Source: Streptomyces sp. NBC_00659 (lineage in GTDB: Bacteria; Actinomycetota; Actinomycetes; Streptomycetales; Streptomycetaceae). From it: a stretch of DNA of 64,000 nt. Both the position numbers and the translations under genes were made by a program. Numbering within the stretch: position 1 is the first letter of the stretch; the number at the start of each line of letters is the position of its first letter. The stretch covers positions 3,410,001 to 3,474,000 of the forward strand of contig NZ_CP109031.1 of the NCBI RefSeq assembly GCF_036226925.1, given 5' to 3'. Shown in pieces: positions 7,860 through 20,641 of this stretch. The notes below the pieces were generated by a model. That model made no database searches, was not told where the DNA came from, and saw only the letters and a list, made by a program, of their open reading frames with translations.

Positions 7860-9188
7860 ATGTCAACCACGGGTCCGACAACCCGAAGACGCCGCCTCGC
7901 GGCACTGCTCGGGGCGACCGTACTCGCGCTCACCGCGGGAGGTGCGCTGGCCGCCCCGGCCGGCGCCGCTCCCGTGAACGTGGACTTCGCCACGCACTGC
8001 ATCCCACCGGCGATCGCGGGTCTCCCCCCGATCGACGGCACCACCACCGCGAAGATCACGGTGGACAACGGGAGTCCCAAGGTCGGCGACACGGTCACCG
8101 TGACCTACACGGTGGTCACGCCCGCCGCGAGCAACCCCACCGACCTCGCCCTGCCGGCCGACATCATGACGCCGACCGGCAAGGTCACCGTCGGCGGGGC
8201 GCAGACGGGCAGCGTCACGGTCGCGGGGCCGAAGAAGAACGACCCGGTGCCGGGGCGGGGCGCCTTCCCGTCGTTCTCCATGACCGGCACGTTCACGGTC
8301 ACGGCGCCCGGCGCGATCACCCTCTCGCCCGGTGACTACAACATCCACACCAGCTACATCCTGGAACTGGACACCCCGTGCACGGTCACCAACCCGCCCG
8401 CCCCGGTGTCGGAGACGGTCACCGCGACCGGCGGCGGACAGACCAACACCCGGGCCATCCAGCTCGGTTCGGCCTCCGGGAACCCCGGTGACAGCGTGAC
8501 CGTCACCGGAAGCGACTTCACCCCGGGTGCCAGCGTCACCCTCGCCGGACGGTCCGGGACCACCCAGACCGCCGACACGGCGACCGTGACAGCGAACGCC
8601 CAGGGCTCCTTCAGCGGCTCGCTCGTCGTCAACGACAAGACGACGACCGGCGTGGTCGCGTACGAGGGAGGAAGCTGGGACCCGGACACCGGAGCGGGTC
8701 CCGCCGCGTATGTCGTCGTCGACAACACACCCGTCCCCGACGGCAGCCAGAAACTCACCACCACGGTGAGGGCGGGAACCCTGTCGATGGCCCAGGCCGG
8801 GGACGCCGTCGCACTGTCGGCGGTCGACTACGGCACGGGCGGTGCCTCCACGGGCGCGCTGCGGACGGTGACGGTCAAGGACTTCCGCGGTGGCCCCGCG
8901 GGCTGGTCCCTGACCGGCAAGGTCACCGACTTCACCGGCCCCGGCGCGAAGATCGGCGCCGGTGCCCTGAGCTGGACCCCGGCCTGCGTCACCAAGGCCG
9001 GCAGCCCGAGCACCTGCCAGGCCGGCTCGTCCGGCACGGTCGGCATCTCGGGAGCGACCCTGGCGTCCACCCCCAACGGGACCCTCACCGGTGGTGAGTT
9101 CACCGTCGACGCCGGACTGTCGCTGAACGTACCGGAGTTCACGCCTCCCGGCTCCTACTCCGGTGTGCTCACGCTGACGCTCAGCTGA
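7860..9188 (+). CDS. Secreted surface protein with a C-terminal WxL-like domain
   Basis: A 442-residue protein with an Arg-rich Sec signal peptide (TTRRRRLAALLGATVLALTA). The N-terminal half (to about residue 185) resembles a beta-sandwich with two cysteines. An Ig-like repeat follows (NPGDSVTVTGSDFTPGASV). The last 140 residues contain AGWSLTGKVTDF, a GALSWTP block and the ending PGSYSGVLTLTLS. That order of motifs is typical of WxL cell-wall-binding domains, although the final Trp motif is degenerate. The ATG follows an AGGAGGGGG ribosome site. The next gene encodes a DUF916 membrane protein, the usual partner of WxL proteins. I infer a surface complex. Confidence 0.75.
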   Translation: MSTTGPTTRRRRLAALLGATVLALTAGGALAAPAGAAPVNVDFATHCIPPAIAGLPPIDGTTTAKITVDNGSPKVGDTVTVTYTVVTPAASNPTDLALPADIMTPTGKVTVGGAQTGSVTVAGPKKNDPVPGRGAFPSFSMTGTFTVTAPGAITLSPGDYNIHTSYILELDTPCTVTNPPAPVSETVTATGGGQTNTRAIQLGSASGNPGDSVTVTGSDFTPGASVTLAGRSGTTQTADTATVTANAQGSFSGSLVVNDKTTTGVVAYEGGSWDPDTGAGPAAYVVVDNTPVPDGSQKLTTTVRAGTLSMAQAGDAVALSAVDYGTGGASTGALRTVTVKDFRGGPAGWSLTGKVTDFTGPGAKIGAGALSWTPACVTKAGSPSTCQAGSSGTVGISGATLASTPNGTLTGGEFTVDAGLSLNVPEFTPPGSYSGVLTLTLS

Positions 9189-9311
9189 CCGGTCCGCACC
9201 TCGACCGGTCGTCCGCACCCCGGTGGCCGGGCGCGCACCCGCCCGTCCACGCAGGGGTTGTCACGACGACAGCCGCCAGTCCGCCGATGCCGTCCGCGGG
9301 GGTCCGCACCC

Positions 9312-11910
<2,599 letters not shown>

Positions 11911-11930
11911 TCAGAGCGTCGTGGGCGCGC

Positions 11931-11968
11931 GTTTCCGGTTGCGTTCGCCCGCGTTTCCGATGTGTTTC
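11931..11968 (-). promoter_or_regulatory. GlnR-like operator: four boxes at 11-bp spacing
   Basis: Read on the minus strand the sequence is GAAAC-N6-GAAAC-N6-GAACG-N6-GAAAC (boxes at 11964-11968, 11953-11957, 11942-11946, 11931-11935). GAAAC with 6-base spacers is the conserved half of the actinobacterial GlnR box, and ammonium transporters are classic GlnR targets. PhoP also uses 11-bp direct repeats, so it is the main alternative. Confidence 0.6.
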
Positions 11969-12125
11969 ATTGCGCCGTCATTTCCGATTCCTCACCGTGA
12001 GGACACATGGCCCACGGCTCCGGAACGCCTCTCGCGCATGAACCGGAATGATCGCTTCACGCGTGCGGGGGCGACCGCTTCACGGCTGTCGAACACCTTG
12101 GTACGGCGGGCGCCCGACGATCAGG

Positions 12126-12131
12126 GACAAT
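12126..12131 (+). promoter_or_regulatory. -10 element of a leaderless era promoter
   Basis: GACAAT ends 7 bases before the ATG at 12139, and no Shine-Dalgarno sequence precedes that ATG. This spacing fits a transcript starting at the start codon. Confidence 0.5.
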
Positions 12132-12138
12132 GGGCGCC

Positions 12139-13122
12139 ATGAGCGTTCGCAACCAGTCATCCGAGCCGTCCGAGGACGGGGGCACCTCCCGCCCCCTCGA
12201 TGCGGTGGGCGACCACCGTGCCGGCTTCGCCTGTTTCGTGGGCCGCCCCAACGCGGGCAAGTCCACCCTCACGAACGCTCTGGTCGGCCAGAAGGTGGCG
12301 ATCACCGCGAACCAGCCGCAGACCACGCGTCACACCGTGCGCGGCATCGTGCACCGGCCCGACGCGCAGCTGATCCTCGTCGACACCCCTGGCCTGCACA
12401 AACCGCGCACCCTGCTGGGCGAGCGGCTCAACGACATCGTCCGCACGACCTGGGCGGAGGTCGACGTGATCGGCTTCTGTCTGCCCGCGAACGAGAAGCT
12501 CGGCCCGGGTGACCGTTTCATCGCGAAGGAACTGGCGTCGATCAAGAAGACGCCGAAGATCGCGATCGTCACCAAGACCGACCTCGTCGACAGCAAGACG
12601 CTCGCCGAGCAGCTCATCGCGATCGACCAGCTCGGCCGGGAGCTCGGCTTCGAGTGGGCCGAGATCGTCCCGGTGTCGGCGGTCGGCGACTCGCAGGTGG
12701 GTCTGCTGGCGGACCTGATCGTCCCGCTGCTTCCGGAGGGGCCCGCCCTCTACCCCGAGGGCGACCTGACGGACGAGCCCGAGCAGGTCATGATCGCGGA
12801 ACTGATCCGCGAGGCCGCCCTGGAGGGCGTCCGCGACGAGCTTCCGCACTCCATCGCCGTCGTGGTCGAGGAGATGCTGCCGCGCGAGGACCGCCCCGCC
12901 GACAAGCCGCTCCTGGACATCCACGCCTTCGTCTACATCGAGCGCCCCAGCCAGAAGGGCATCATCATCGGCCCCAAGGGCAAGCGCCTGAAGGACGTCG
13001 GCATCAAGTCCCGCAAGCAGATCGAGGCCCTGCTGGGCACGCCGGTCTTCCTCGACCTCCACGTGAAGGTCGCCAAGGACTGGCAGCGCGACCCCCGGCA
13101 GCTCCGCAAGCTCGGCTTCTGA
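12139..13122 (+). CDS. era: GTPase Era, 16S rRNA maturation and 30S assembly
   Basis: A 327-residue GTPase that binds the 3' end of 16S rRNA during small-subunit assembly. G1 is GRPNAGKST, G2 lies in QTTRHTVRG, G3 is DTPG, and G4 is TKTD. The C-terminal KH domain contains the GXXG-type loop in IIIGPKGKRLKDVG. ATG 12139 was preferred over the in-frame ATG at 12130 because a -10 hexamer (GACAAT, 12126-12131) overlaps the latter and would place the transcript start at 12139. The divergent ammonium transporter shares the intergenic region. Confidence 0.95.
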   Translation: MSVRNQSSEPSEDGGTSRPLDAVGDHRAGFACFVGRPNAGKSTLTNALVGQKVAITANQPQTTRHTVRGIVHRPDAQLILVDTPGLHKPRTLLGERLNDIVRTTWAEVDVIGFCLPANEKLGPGDRFIAKELASIKKTPKIAIVTKTDLVDSKTLAEQLIAIDQLGRELGFEWAEIVPVSAVGDSQVGLLADLIVPLLPEGPALYPEGDLTDEPEQVMIAELIREAALEGVRDELPHSIAVVVEEMLPREDRPADKPLLDIHAFVYIERPSQKGIIIGPKGKRLKDVGIKSRKQIEALLGTPVFLDLHVKVAKDWQRDPRQLRKLGF

Positions 13123-13126
13123 GAGG

Positions 13127-13202
13127 GCTCCGCCCCGGGGGAATCAGCTCCGCCCGGGGGGCAGCTCCGCCCCGGGGGGAGTGAGTCGACTCCGCCCCGG
13201 GG
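13127..13202. repeat. Four degenerate CTCCGCCCCGGGG repeats
   Basis: Copies begin at about 13128, 13148, 13165 and 13190, with 7-12 bases between. They fill the gap between the convergent era (+) and cytidine-deaminase-like (-) genes and could fold into GC hairpins serving as a two-way terminator. Confidence 0.75.
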
Positions 13203-13211
13203 AGACCGTTC

Positions 13212-13565
13212 TCAGCCCGCGGTCACCGTCGTGTGCACGGCACCGTCGAGCCCGGCCAGCAGCACCGGCGTCGCGGGCCCGCCGAGATCCCGTACGGCCG
13301 CGCGGTCCGCGTCGGCGACGGCCCCGGCCTCGGACACCACGGCCGCCGACTCCAGGGACTTCGCCCCGGACGCCACGGCCATCGCCACGGCCGTCTGCAG
13401 AGCGCTCAGCCGCAAGGACTCCAGCTCCACGGTCCCGGCGACGTAGGTACGTCCCGTCTCGTCGCGAACGGCCGCGCCCTCGGGCACACCGTTGCGGGCC
13501 CGCGCGGAACGGGCCAGGGTGACGATCTTGCGGTCCTCGGGGTCGAGCGCGCTGCTGTCGGTCAT
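13212..13565 (-). CDS. Cytidine-deaminase-fold protein lacking the zinc site
   Basis: A 117-residue protein aligning with small tetrameric cytidine deaminases over GAAVRDETGRTYVAGTVE. The catalytic positions are not conserved: the C-A-E motif is replaced by ALQT, and the PCGxCR motif is replaced by DADRAAVRD. There is no cysteine or histidine that could hold catalytic zinc except one late His. It is therefore unlikely to deaminate cytidine and may have a structural or nucleoside-binding role. It runs convergently to era and is 43 bases from the MmyB-type regulator gene. Confidence 0.75.
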   Translation of the reverse strand: MTDSSALDPEDRKIVTLARSARARNGVPEGAAVRDETGRTYVAGTVELESLRLSALQTAVAMAVASGAKSLESAAVVSEAGAVADADRAAVRDLGGPATPVLLAGLDGAVHTTVTAG

Positions 13566-13608
13566 GACCAGAGCATACGAAGTGCCGGTGCCCTCTCCCT
13601 CCGAAGGG

Positions 13609-14484
13609 TCAGCCGGCCACCGGATACATCGACCCCCGGCGCCCCTCGGGCGAGGCGAGCCACTCCAGCTTCGCGGCCGTGTTCGCCTCCGGCAGCGGCG
13701 TGTGCAGCACGATCGTGAGGTCGGGCCGGACCGGCACCTTCATCGCGGTGGACTCGACGGCGAGCAGTCCCACGAGCGGATGGTCGAGTTCCTTGCGGAT
13801 CTGCCCGGCGTCCTCGATGTCCCGCCGCTCCCACAGCTCCGCGAACTCGGCGCTGGCCTCGGTCAGCCGGGCCAGCACCTCGCGGAGCCCCTCGTCGTCC
13901 GGCGCGGCGGCGCACGACGCGCGGAACTGGGCCACGACGGTACGGGCGTTGTGCTCCCAGGTGCGCGAACGGCCCCGGTAGAGCGGGTCGGTGAAGAAGT
14001 CGACGATGCAGTTCTGGGTGTTCTCCGGACGCATGCCGAGGACCACGGCGGCCGCGTCGTTGTACATGACGCAGTTGTAGTACGGGTCCATGATGTGCGC
14101 CGGAAACGGCATCCACGTGTCGATCAGCCGCCGCAGCCCGTCGCACATGTCCCGGTCCCCGGGGGCGACTTCGGGCGCGGGAGGGTTCAGTCCGGCCAGG
14201 GTGTACAGATGGCGCCGCTCGGTGTTGCTGAGCCGCAGCACGCGGGCTACGGCGTCCAGGACCTGCGGCGACACGGATATGTCCCGCCCCTGCTCCAGCC
14301 ATTGGTACCAGGAGGCACCCACGCCCGCGAGGACGGCGACCTCCTCGCGGCGCAGCCCCGGTGTGCGGCGGCGGGCGCCGCCGTCCGGGAGCCCGGCCTC
14401 GGCCGGTGACACCCGTGCCCGGCGGCTCATCAGGAACTCGCGCAGTTCCGGGCGCCGTTGGGTCTTCGTCGCATCCTCCGCCAC
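13609..14484 (-). CDS. XRE/MmyB-type transcriptional regulator (second copy)
   Basis: A 291-residue regulator with helix-turn-helix ARRRTPGLRREEVAVLAGVG and the WYQWLEQGRD recognition segment. The MmyB-like sensor domain follows (PFPAHIMDPYYNCVMYNDAA, HPLVGLLAVES). The GTG start is preceded by GGGGGAG. It is divergent from an MFS efflux gene with 87 bases between, containing the inverted repeat CTGGTGG-N5-CCACCAG. I infer that it controls the transporter. The domain layout matches the gene at 5899, but the arms of the two operators differ. Confidence 0.9.
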   Translation of the reverse strand: MAEDATKTQRRPELREFLMSRRARVSPAEAGLPDGGARRRTPGLRREEVAVLAGVGASWYQWLEQGRDISVSPQVLDAVARVLRLSNTERRHLYTLAGLNPPAPEVAPGDRDMCDGLRRLIDTWMPFPAHIMDPYYNCVMYNDAAAVVLGMRPENTQNCIVDFFTDPLYRGRSRTWEHNARTVVAQFRASCAAAPDDEGLREVLARLTEASAEFAELWERRDIEDAGQIRKELDHPLVGLLAVESTAMKVPVRPDLTIVLHTPLPEANTAAKLEWLASPEGRRGSMYPVAG

Positions 14485-14503
14485 GTGTCTCCCCCTTCGG
14501 TGA

Positions 14504-14522
14504 CTGGTGGTGCGGCCACCAG
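14504..14522. promoter_or_regulatory. Inverted-repeat operator between regulator and MFS genes
   Basis: CTGGTGG and CCACCAG, 7-base perfect arms around a 5-base spacer, 20 bases from the regulator start and 49 from the MFS start. The 5-base spacer equals that of the operator at 5844. Confidence 0.55.
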
Positions 14523-14571
14523 CATAAGTTGCGGCTCCCCACGGATATTCCGGCCGCCGCACGCTCTTGCC

Positions 14572-16143
14572 ATGACCGCAGAGACGACCACAGACACGAC
14601 CACGAAGACGACCGCGGAGTCCACCGCCCGCACCCCCGGCACCGGCACGCCGGGCATCGATCCGGGCACCACGAACGGCCCCCGGGCCGACACCTCCACC
14701 GCTTCCGCCGCCCGCCCGGAGGACGGCCGGCCACCGCGCCCGGACCGCCTGTCGCGGCGCGACGCCCTCGTGCTCTTCGTGCTGTGCGCCGCCCAGTTCA
14801 TGGTCGCGCTGGACTTCTCGGTCCTGAACGTGGCGCTGCCCGTGCTCGGCCGGGACCTCGGCATGAGCCCGTCCGCGCTCCAGTGGGCGGTCACCGCCTT
14901 CGCGCTGCCCTCCGGCGGCTTCCTGCTCCTCTTCGGCCGTATCGGTGACCTGTTCGGCCGCCGGCGGCTCTTCCTCGCCGGGCTGACCGTGTTCGGGACG
15001 GCCTCGCTGCTCGCGACCTTCGCCTGGGACCCGGCGTCGTTCCTGGCCGGACGGGCCCTGCAGGGGCTCGGCGCGGCGGCGATCGTGCCGACCGGCATGT
15101 CGCTGCTGACCACGACCTTCCCCGAGGGTCCCGCACGGGACCGCGCCCTGGGCATCTCCGGCACGCTCCTGTCGCTGGGCTTCACCGTCGGCATGGTCGC
15201 GGGCGGCGTCCTGACCGACGTGCTGAGCTGGCGTTCGACGATGGGGCTGCTGTCGCTGTTCGCGCTGGTCGTCCTGCCGCTCGCCACCGGCCTGCTGCCC
15301 TCGTCCGGCCCGCGGCACACGGACGCGGCCGGTGCCGGTGCCCCGGACCGACCGCGCCTGGACATCCCCGGCGCGGTCACCGTCACCGGTGGCCTGCTGG
15401 CCCTGATCTACGCGCTCTCGACGGCGGCGGACCGCGGTTTCGGCGGCGCTGACGTCGTCACGACGCTCGCCCTGGGCGTGCTGCTGCTCGGCGCCTTCGT
15501 CCGGATCGAGTCCCGTGCCGACGCCCCGCTCGTCAGCCTGAGGATGCTGCGCCGCCGCACGGTGGCATGGGGCAACCTGGGCGGCCTGGTCACCTTCTCG
15601 ATGATGTCGACGGTCGTCTTCGCGCTGACCCTGTACCTCCAGGAGACGCTCGGACTCTCGGCCTTCGAGACCGGCCTGGTCTTCGGCGCGCAGGGCGCGC
15701 TGTCGGCGGTCGCCGGGATGTACGCCCCGAAGGTCATCGGCCGCTTCGGCGCCCGGCGCACCCTGGCGGGCTCGCTGGCGGGCCAGGGCCTGTTCGTGGC
15801 GGGGATGCTGCTGCTGAACGCGCACACCTGGTCGGTCTGGATCGCCACCGCCGGGGTGTCGCTGGCCAGCATGTTCCACCTGGGCGCGATCATCTCGTAC
15901 GGCCTGACCGTCACCTCGGGCGTCCCCGACGAGGAGCAGGGCCTGGCCACCGGGCTGGTGACCTCCACCCAGCAGGTGGGCATCACCGTCGGCATCCCGC
16001 TCCTCGGAGTCCTCGCGACCACGTCGGACGACCTGCTGGCCGGCGTCCACACCGTTCTCGCCCTGGACGCGGCGATCGTGCTCGCGGCGGCCGCGCTGGT
16101 CGCGGTCGGACTCGGGCGGCAGGGCGCGGCACGCACCCGCTGA
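14572..16143 (+). CDS. MFS drug-efflux-type transporter (DHA2-like)
   Basis: A 523-residue transporter with a hydrophilic Thr/Pro-rich N-terminal tail of about 60 residues, then the signature VALDFSVLNVALPVLGRDLG of EmrB/QacA proteins and the loop motif GRIGDLFGRRRLF. The C-terminal half holds further hydrophobic segments; 12-14 helices are likely. ATG 14572 starts just after the shared promoter region. It is divergent from an MmyB-type regulator, the common arrangement for inducible efflux. The exported compound is unknown. Confidence 0.88.
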   Translation: MTAETTTDTTTKTTAESTARTPGTGTPGIDPGTTNGPRADTSTASAARPEDGRPPRPDRLSRRDALVLFVLCAAQFMVALDFSVLNVALPVLGRDLGMSPSALQWAVTAFALPSGGFLLLFGRIGDLFGRRRLFLAGLTVFGTASLLATFAWDPASFLAGRALQGLGAAAIVPTGMSLLTTTFPEGPARDRALGISGTLLSLGFTVGMVAGGVLTDVLSWRSTMGLLSLFALVVLPLATGLLPSSGPRHTDAAGAGAPDRPRLDIPGAVTVTGGLLALIYALSTAADRGFGGADVVTTLALGVLLLGAFVRIESRADAPLVSLRMLRRRTVAWGNLGGLVTFSMMSTVVFALTLYLQETLGLSAFETGLVFGAQGALSAVAGMYAPKVIGRFGARRTLAGSLAGQGLFVAGMLLLNAHTWSVWIATAGVSLASMFHLGAIISYGLTVTSGVPDEEQGLATGLVTSTQQVGITVGIPLLGVLATTSDDLLAGVHTVLALDAAIVLAAAALVAVGLGRQGAARTR

Positions 16144-16170
16144 GGGCGGCGCCGGACCGCGAGGGGTCGG

Positions 16171-16530
16171 TCAGGGACGGTCGAGGCGCAGCCGCTCGGC
16201 CCGCGGCAGACCGGCCACGACGAGATCGTACGAATCCTCGACGAGCTCCCGGACCAGGCGGTCCGGGAGCTCGCCGTCGACGGTCACCGTGTTCCAGTGC
16301 CGCTTGTTCATGTGATAGCCGGGGACGATCAGTCCCGGGTGCTGCTCGCGCAGCCGGATCGCGTCCTGCGGGTCGCACTTCAGGTTGACCTTGAGCGGGC
16401 GCGCGTCCAGGTTCGTCAGCGCGAAGAGCTTGCCCAGCACCTTGAAGACCGAGGTCTCGGGGTTGAAGGGGAAGTCCTCGACGGCGGCGTTGAAGGACAG
16501 ACAGAACGCGCGCAGCTGCTGCGGGGTCAC
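16171..16530 (-). CDS. MmcQ/YjbR family protein
   Basis: A 119-residue protein of the MmcQ/YjbR (CyaY-like, double-wing) fold. Typical motifs are FNAAVEDFPFNPETSVFKV, LKCDPQDAIRLREQ and GYHMNKRHWNTV. The GTG start overlaps the corC stop codon (GTGA), so it is the last gene of the phoH-ybeY-corC unit. DNA binding has been proposed for the family; its role is not established. Confidence 0.88.
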   Translation of the reverse strand: MTPQQLRAFCLSFNAAVEDFPFNPETSVFKVLGKLFALTNLDARPLKVNLKCDPQDAIRLREQHPGLIVPGYHMNKRHWNTVTVDGELPDRLVRELVEDSYDLVVAGLPRAERLRLDRP

Positions 16531-17831
16531 TCCGGTTTGTCCTCCTGAGGAGGCCCGGCCGGGCCGACCGGCTCGACGAGCACCGTGACGATCTTGTTCC
16601 GGCGGCCTGCGGCGGCCTCCGCGGTGAGCCCCAGCCGGCGTCCGTCGGGCAGTTCGACCACCGAGGAGGCGCCGGCGATGGGTACGCGTCCCAGTGCCTT
16701 GGCGAGCAGCCCGCCGACGGTCTCCACGTCCTCGTCGTCGTAGGCCTCGAAGCCGTACAGCTCCCCGAGGTCGCCGATGTCGAGGCGGGCGGTCACCCGG
16801 AAACTGTCGTCACCGAGGTCCTGGACGGGCGGGAGCTCGCGGTCGTACTCGTCGGTGATCTCGCCGACGATCTCCTCGAGGATGTCCTCGATGGTGACGA
16901 TTCCGGCCGTGCCGCCGTACTCGTCGATGACGACGGCGACGTGGTTGCGCTCCTGCTGCATCTCGCGCAGCAGATCGCCGGCGTTCTTGGTGTCCGGCAC
17001 GAACGTGGCCGGCCGCATGGCCGTGGACACCAGCTCGGACTCGGCGTCGCGGCTGATGTGGGTCTTGCGGGCCAGGTCCTTGAGATAGACGATCCCGACG
17101 ATGTCGTCCTCGTTCTCGCCGGTGACGGGTATGCGCGAGAAGCCCGAGCGCAGGGCCAGGGTGAGGGCCTGCCGGATCGTCTTGTAGCGCTCGATGACGA
17201 CGAGGTCGGTGCGGGGCACCATGACCTCGCGCACGAGGGTGTCGCCGAGCTCGAAGACGGAGTGCACCATGCGGCGCTCCTCGTCCTCGATGAGCGACTC
17301 CTTCTCTGCGAGGTCGACCATCGCCCGCAGCTCCGCCTCGGAGGCGAACGGGCCGCGCCTGAACCCCTTGCCGGGGGTGAGCGCGTTGCCGATGAGGATC
17401 AGCAGCGGCGGGATCGGGCCCATGATCCGGGCCAGCGGCAGCAGGACGTAGGCGGCCGCGGTCGCGGTGTTCAGCGGGTGCTGGCGGCCGATGGTGCGCG
17501 GCGAGACACCGACCGCGACGTACGACACGAGGACCATGACGGCGATGGCGACGGCCAGGGCCTGCCAGGTCTTGTCGAACTCCTTGAGGCAGGCGAAGAC
17601 GACGAGCGCGGCGGCCGCCATCTCGCAGACCACGCGGACCAGCAGCGCCACGTTCAGATAGCGCGTCGGGTCCGCGGTGACCTGGGCGAGTTTGGCGCTG
17701 CCGCGCCGGCCGCCGCGGACCGCTTCCTCGGCGCGGAAGCTGGAGACACGCGCGAGGCCCGCCTCCGCGCAGGCGGCGAGCCAGGCGACGACGACCAGCA
17801 CGATGGCACCGATGACCAGCTGTGGGCTCAT
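16527..17831 (-). CDS. CNNM/CorC-type membrane protein with CBS domains
   Basis: A 434-residue protein: a CNNM transmembrane domain (about residues 1-185) with several helices, two CBS domains ([11 protein letters not shown] and [25 protein letters not shown] regions), and a C-terminal CorC/HlyC domain. The family is linked to magnesium or cobalt transport and is often mis-labelled haemolysin. The ATG overlaps the ybeY stop (ATGA). The phoH-ybeY-corC order is widely conserved in bacteria. Confidence 0.92.
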   Translation of the reverse strand: MSPQLVIGAIVLVVVAWLAACAEAGLARVSSFRAEEAVRGGRRGSAKLAQVTADPTRYLNVALLVRVVCEMAAAALVVFACLKEFDKTWQALAVAIAVMVLVSYVAVGVSPRTIGRQHPLNTATAAAYVLLPLARIMGPIPPLLILIGNALTPGKGFRRGPFASEAELRAMVDLAEKESLIEDEERRMVHSVFELGDTLVREVMVPRTDLVVIERYKTIRQALTLALRSGFSRIPVTGENEDDIVGIVYLKDLARKTHISRDAESELVSTAMRPATFVPDTKNAGDLLREMQQERNHVAVVIDEYGGTAGIVTIEDILEEIVGEITDEYDRELPPVQDLGDDSFRVTARLDIGDLGELYGFEAYDDEDVETVGGLLAKALGRVPIAGASSVVELPDGRRLGLTAEAAAGRRNKIVTVLVEPVGPAGPPQEDKPE

Positions 17832-18325
17832 GACACGGTCGGGGCCGGAGACGGACCCGTGATGCCCTTCTCCGCACGCCAGCCGTCCACGATGGCGGCC
17901 TGAAGGCCGAACATCTCGGCCTTCTCGTCGGCTTCCTCGTGGTCGTAGCCGAGGAGGTGCAGCACGCCGTGGACGGTGAGGAGCTGGAGCTCCTCGTCCA
18001 TGGTGTGCTGCGTCGGGGCGTCCTTGCCCTGCTGCTCGGCGACCTCGGGGCAGAGCACGATGTCGCCGAGCAGCCCCTGCGGCGGCTCGTCGTCGTCCTT
18101 CGACGGCGGACGCAGCTCGTCCATCGGGAAGGACATGACGTCCGTCGGACCCGGCAGGTCCATCCACTGGATGTGCAACTGCTCCATGGCGTCGGTGTCC
18201 ACGACGATCACCGAGAGCTCGGAGAGCGGGTGGATGCGCATCCGTGCGAGCGCGTAGCGGGCGATGTCGAGGATCGCCTGCTCGTCGACCTCGGTTCCGG
18301 ACTCGTTGTTGACGTCGATCGACAT
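17828..18325 (-). CDS. ybeY: Endoribonuclease YbeY (rRNA maturation)
   Basis: A 165-residue metallo-endoribonuclease involved in 16S rRNA 3'-end processing and ribosome quality control. The zinc motif [11 protein letters not shown] is present near residue 130. [11 protein letters not shown] is the usual substrate-side motif. It lies 12 bases after phoH and overlaps corC. Confidence 0.96.
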   Translation of the reverse strand: MSIDVNNESGTEVDEQAILDIARYALARMRIHPLSELSVIVVDTDAMEQLHIQWMDLPGPTDVMSFPMDELRPPSKDDDEPPQGLLGDIVLCPEVAEQQGKDAPTQHTMDEELQLLTVHGVLHLLGYDHEEADEKAEMFGLQAAIVDGWRAEKGITGPSPAPTVS

Positions 18326-18337
18326 GGCGGTGCTGGT

Positions 18338-19396
<1,059 letters not shown>

Positions 19397-19537
19397 GGGC
19401 CGGCTCTGTAGGCCTGCGTATCCTCCTCGGTCGGCACGCTTGCCACACGGGCAGCCTTGCGTTTCCCAGCGTACGTCGCGGCGCTCACGGACCCGTAGGG
19501 CTTTTCCCGTGGTGACGAGGTCGTGACATGAGGACGC

Positions 19538-20641
19538 TCAGGCCGAGCGGCCGAAACCGATCGTCGGCACCGCCCGGCGCAGCGGCCAGGGGCGGGTGAC
19601 CTCGGGGAGCCGGCCCTCCAGGAAGGCGTACCGGCTCAGGGCCGCGGGATCCTGGTCGGCGACCGACTGGACCCGGCGCCACCAGGCTGCGATCTCCGAC
19701 CAGCCGGGCGCCGACAGCGATCCGCCGAACTCCTGGACCGAGAGCGCGGCGGTCAGCCCGGCGAAGGCGAGCCGGTCGGCGAGCGGCCAGCCGGCCAGGG
19801 TCCCCGTGACGAAGCCGGCGACGAAGACGTCCCCGGCGCCGGTGGGGTCCAGTGCCTCGACGGCGATCGCCGGGACCTCGGCGCTCTCCCCGGAGCGCCC
19901 GTCCACGGCGTAGGCGCCGTCGGAGCCGAGGGTGACGACCGCCAGCGGCACGTGCTCGGCCAGCGCGTGCGCCGCCGCGCGGGGGCAGTCGGCGCCGGTG
20001 TAGCGCATGGCTTCCTCGGCGTTCGGCAGGAACGCCTCGCAGTGCGCCAGATCGGCGAGGCCCGCCAGGTCCCAGCGGCCGGTGTCGTCCCAGCCGACGT
20101 CCGCGAAGATCCGGGTGCCCCGGCTCGCGGCCTGCTCGATCCAGGGCGCGGTGACCCCCGGGGTCAGCGAGGCGACGGCGGCACGCGCGTGCGGCGGGGA
20201 GTCCGGCGCGGGCTCCTCCGTGGGTGCCTCGTGCCCGTGGCTGACCATGGTCCGCTCGCCCTCGTACGCCATCGACACGGTGACCGGCGAGTGCCAGCCG
20301 GGCACGGTCCGCGACGCCGAAAGATCGATGTTCTCGCCCTGCTCCAGGGCGTCCCAGCAGTACTCGCCGTAGTGGTCGTCGCCGAAGGCGGCGGCGAGGG
20401 AGGTCCGCAGGCCCAGCCGGGCGAGGGCGGTCGCCATGTTGGCGACGCCGCCGGGGCTCGAACCCATGCCCCGCGCCCAGGACTCGGTGCCGCGCACCGG
20501 GGCGGAATCGAGCCCGGTGAAGATGATGTCCAGGAAGACCGTGCCGGTCAGGTAGACGTCCCAGGGCGGGTCGCCGGCCGTGCGCAGCCCGGCGAGCGGG
20601 TCGACATGGGCCTGGAGGAACGGTCCCTCGCCGTTGATCAC
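19538..20641 (-). CDS. PfkB/ribokinase-family carbohydrate kinase
   Basis: A 367-residue kinase of the PfkB family. The N-terminal motif SSPGGVANMATALARLG and the C-terminal signature DPTGAGDVFVAGFVTG, with the catalytic Asp, are intact. The GTG start follows AGGGAG. No sugar-specific neighbour is present, so the substrate is open. It is divergent from an MFS gene across a 433-base gap. Confidence 0.87.
   Translation of the reverse strand: MINGEGPFLQAHVDPLAGLRTAGDPPWDVYLTGTVFLDIIFTGLDSAPVRGTESWARGMGSSPGGVANMATALARLGLRTSLAAAFGDDHYGEYCWDALEQGENIDLSASRTVPGWHSPVTVSMAYEGERTMVSHGHEAPTEEPAPDSPPHARAAVASLTPGVTAPWIEQAASRGTRIFADVGWDDTGRWDLAGLADLAHCEAFLPNAEEAMRYTGADCPRAAAHALAEHVPLAVVTLGSDGAYAVDGRSGESAEVPAIAVEALDPTGAGDVFVAGFVTGTLAGWPLADRLAFAGLTAALSVQEFGGSLSAPGWSEIAAWWRRVQSVADQDPAALSRYAFLEGRLPEVTRPWPLRRAVPTIGFGRSA

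Noticed and set aside
13212..13565. Active cytidine deaminase
   Set aside because: Zinc and catalytic motifs are missing.
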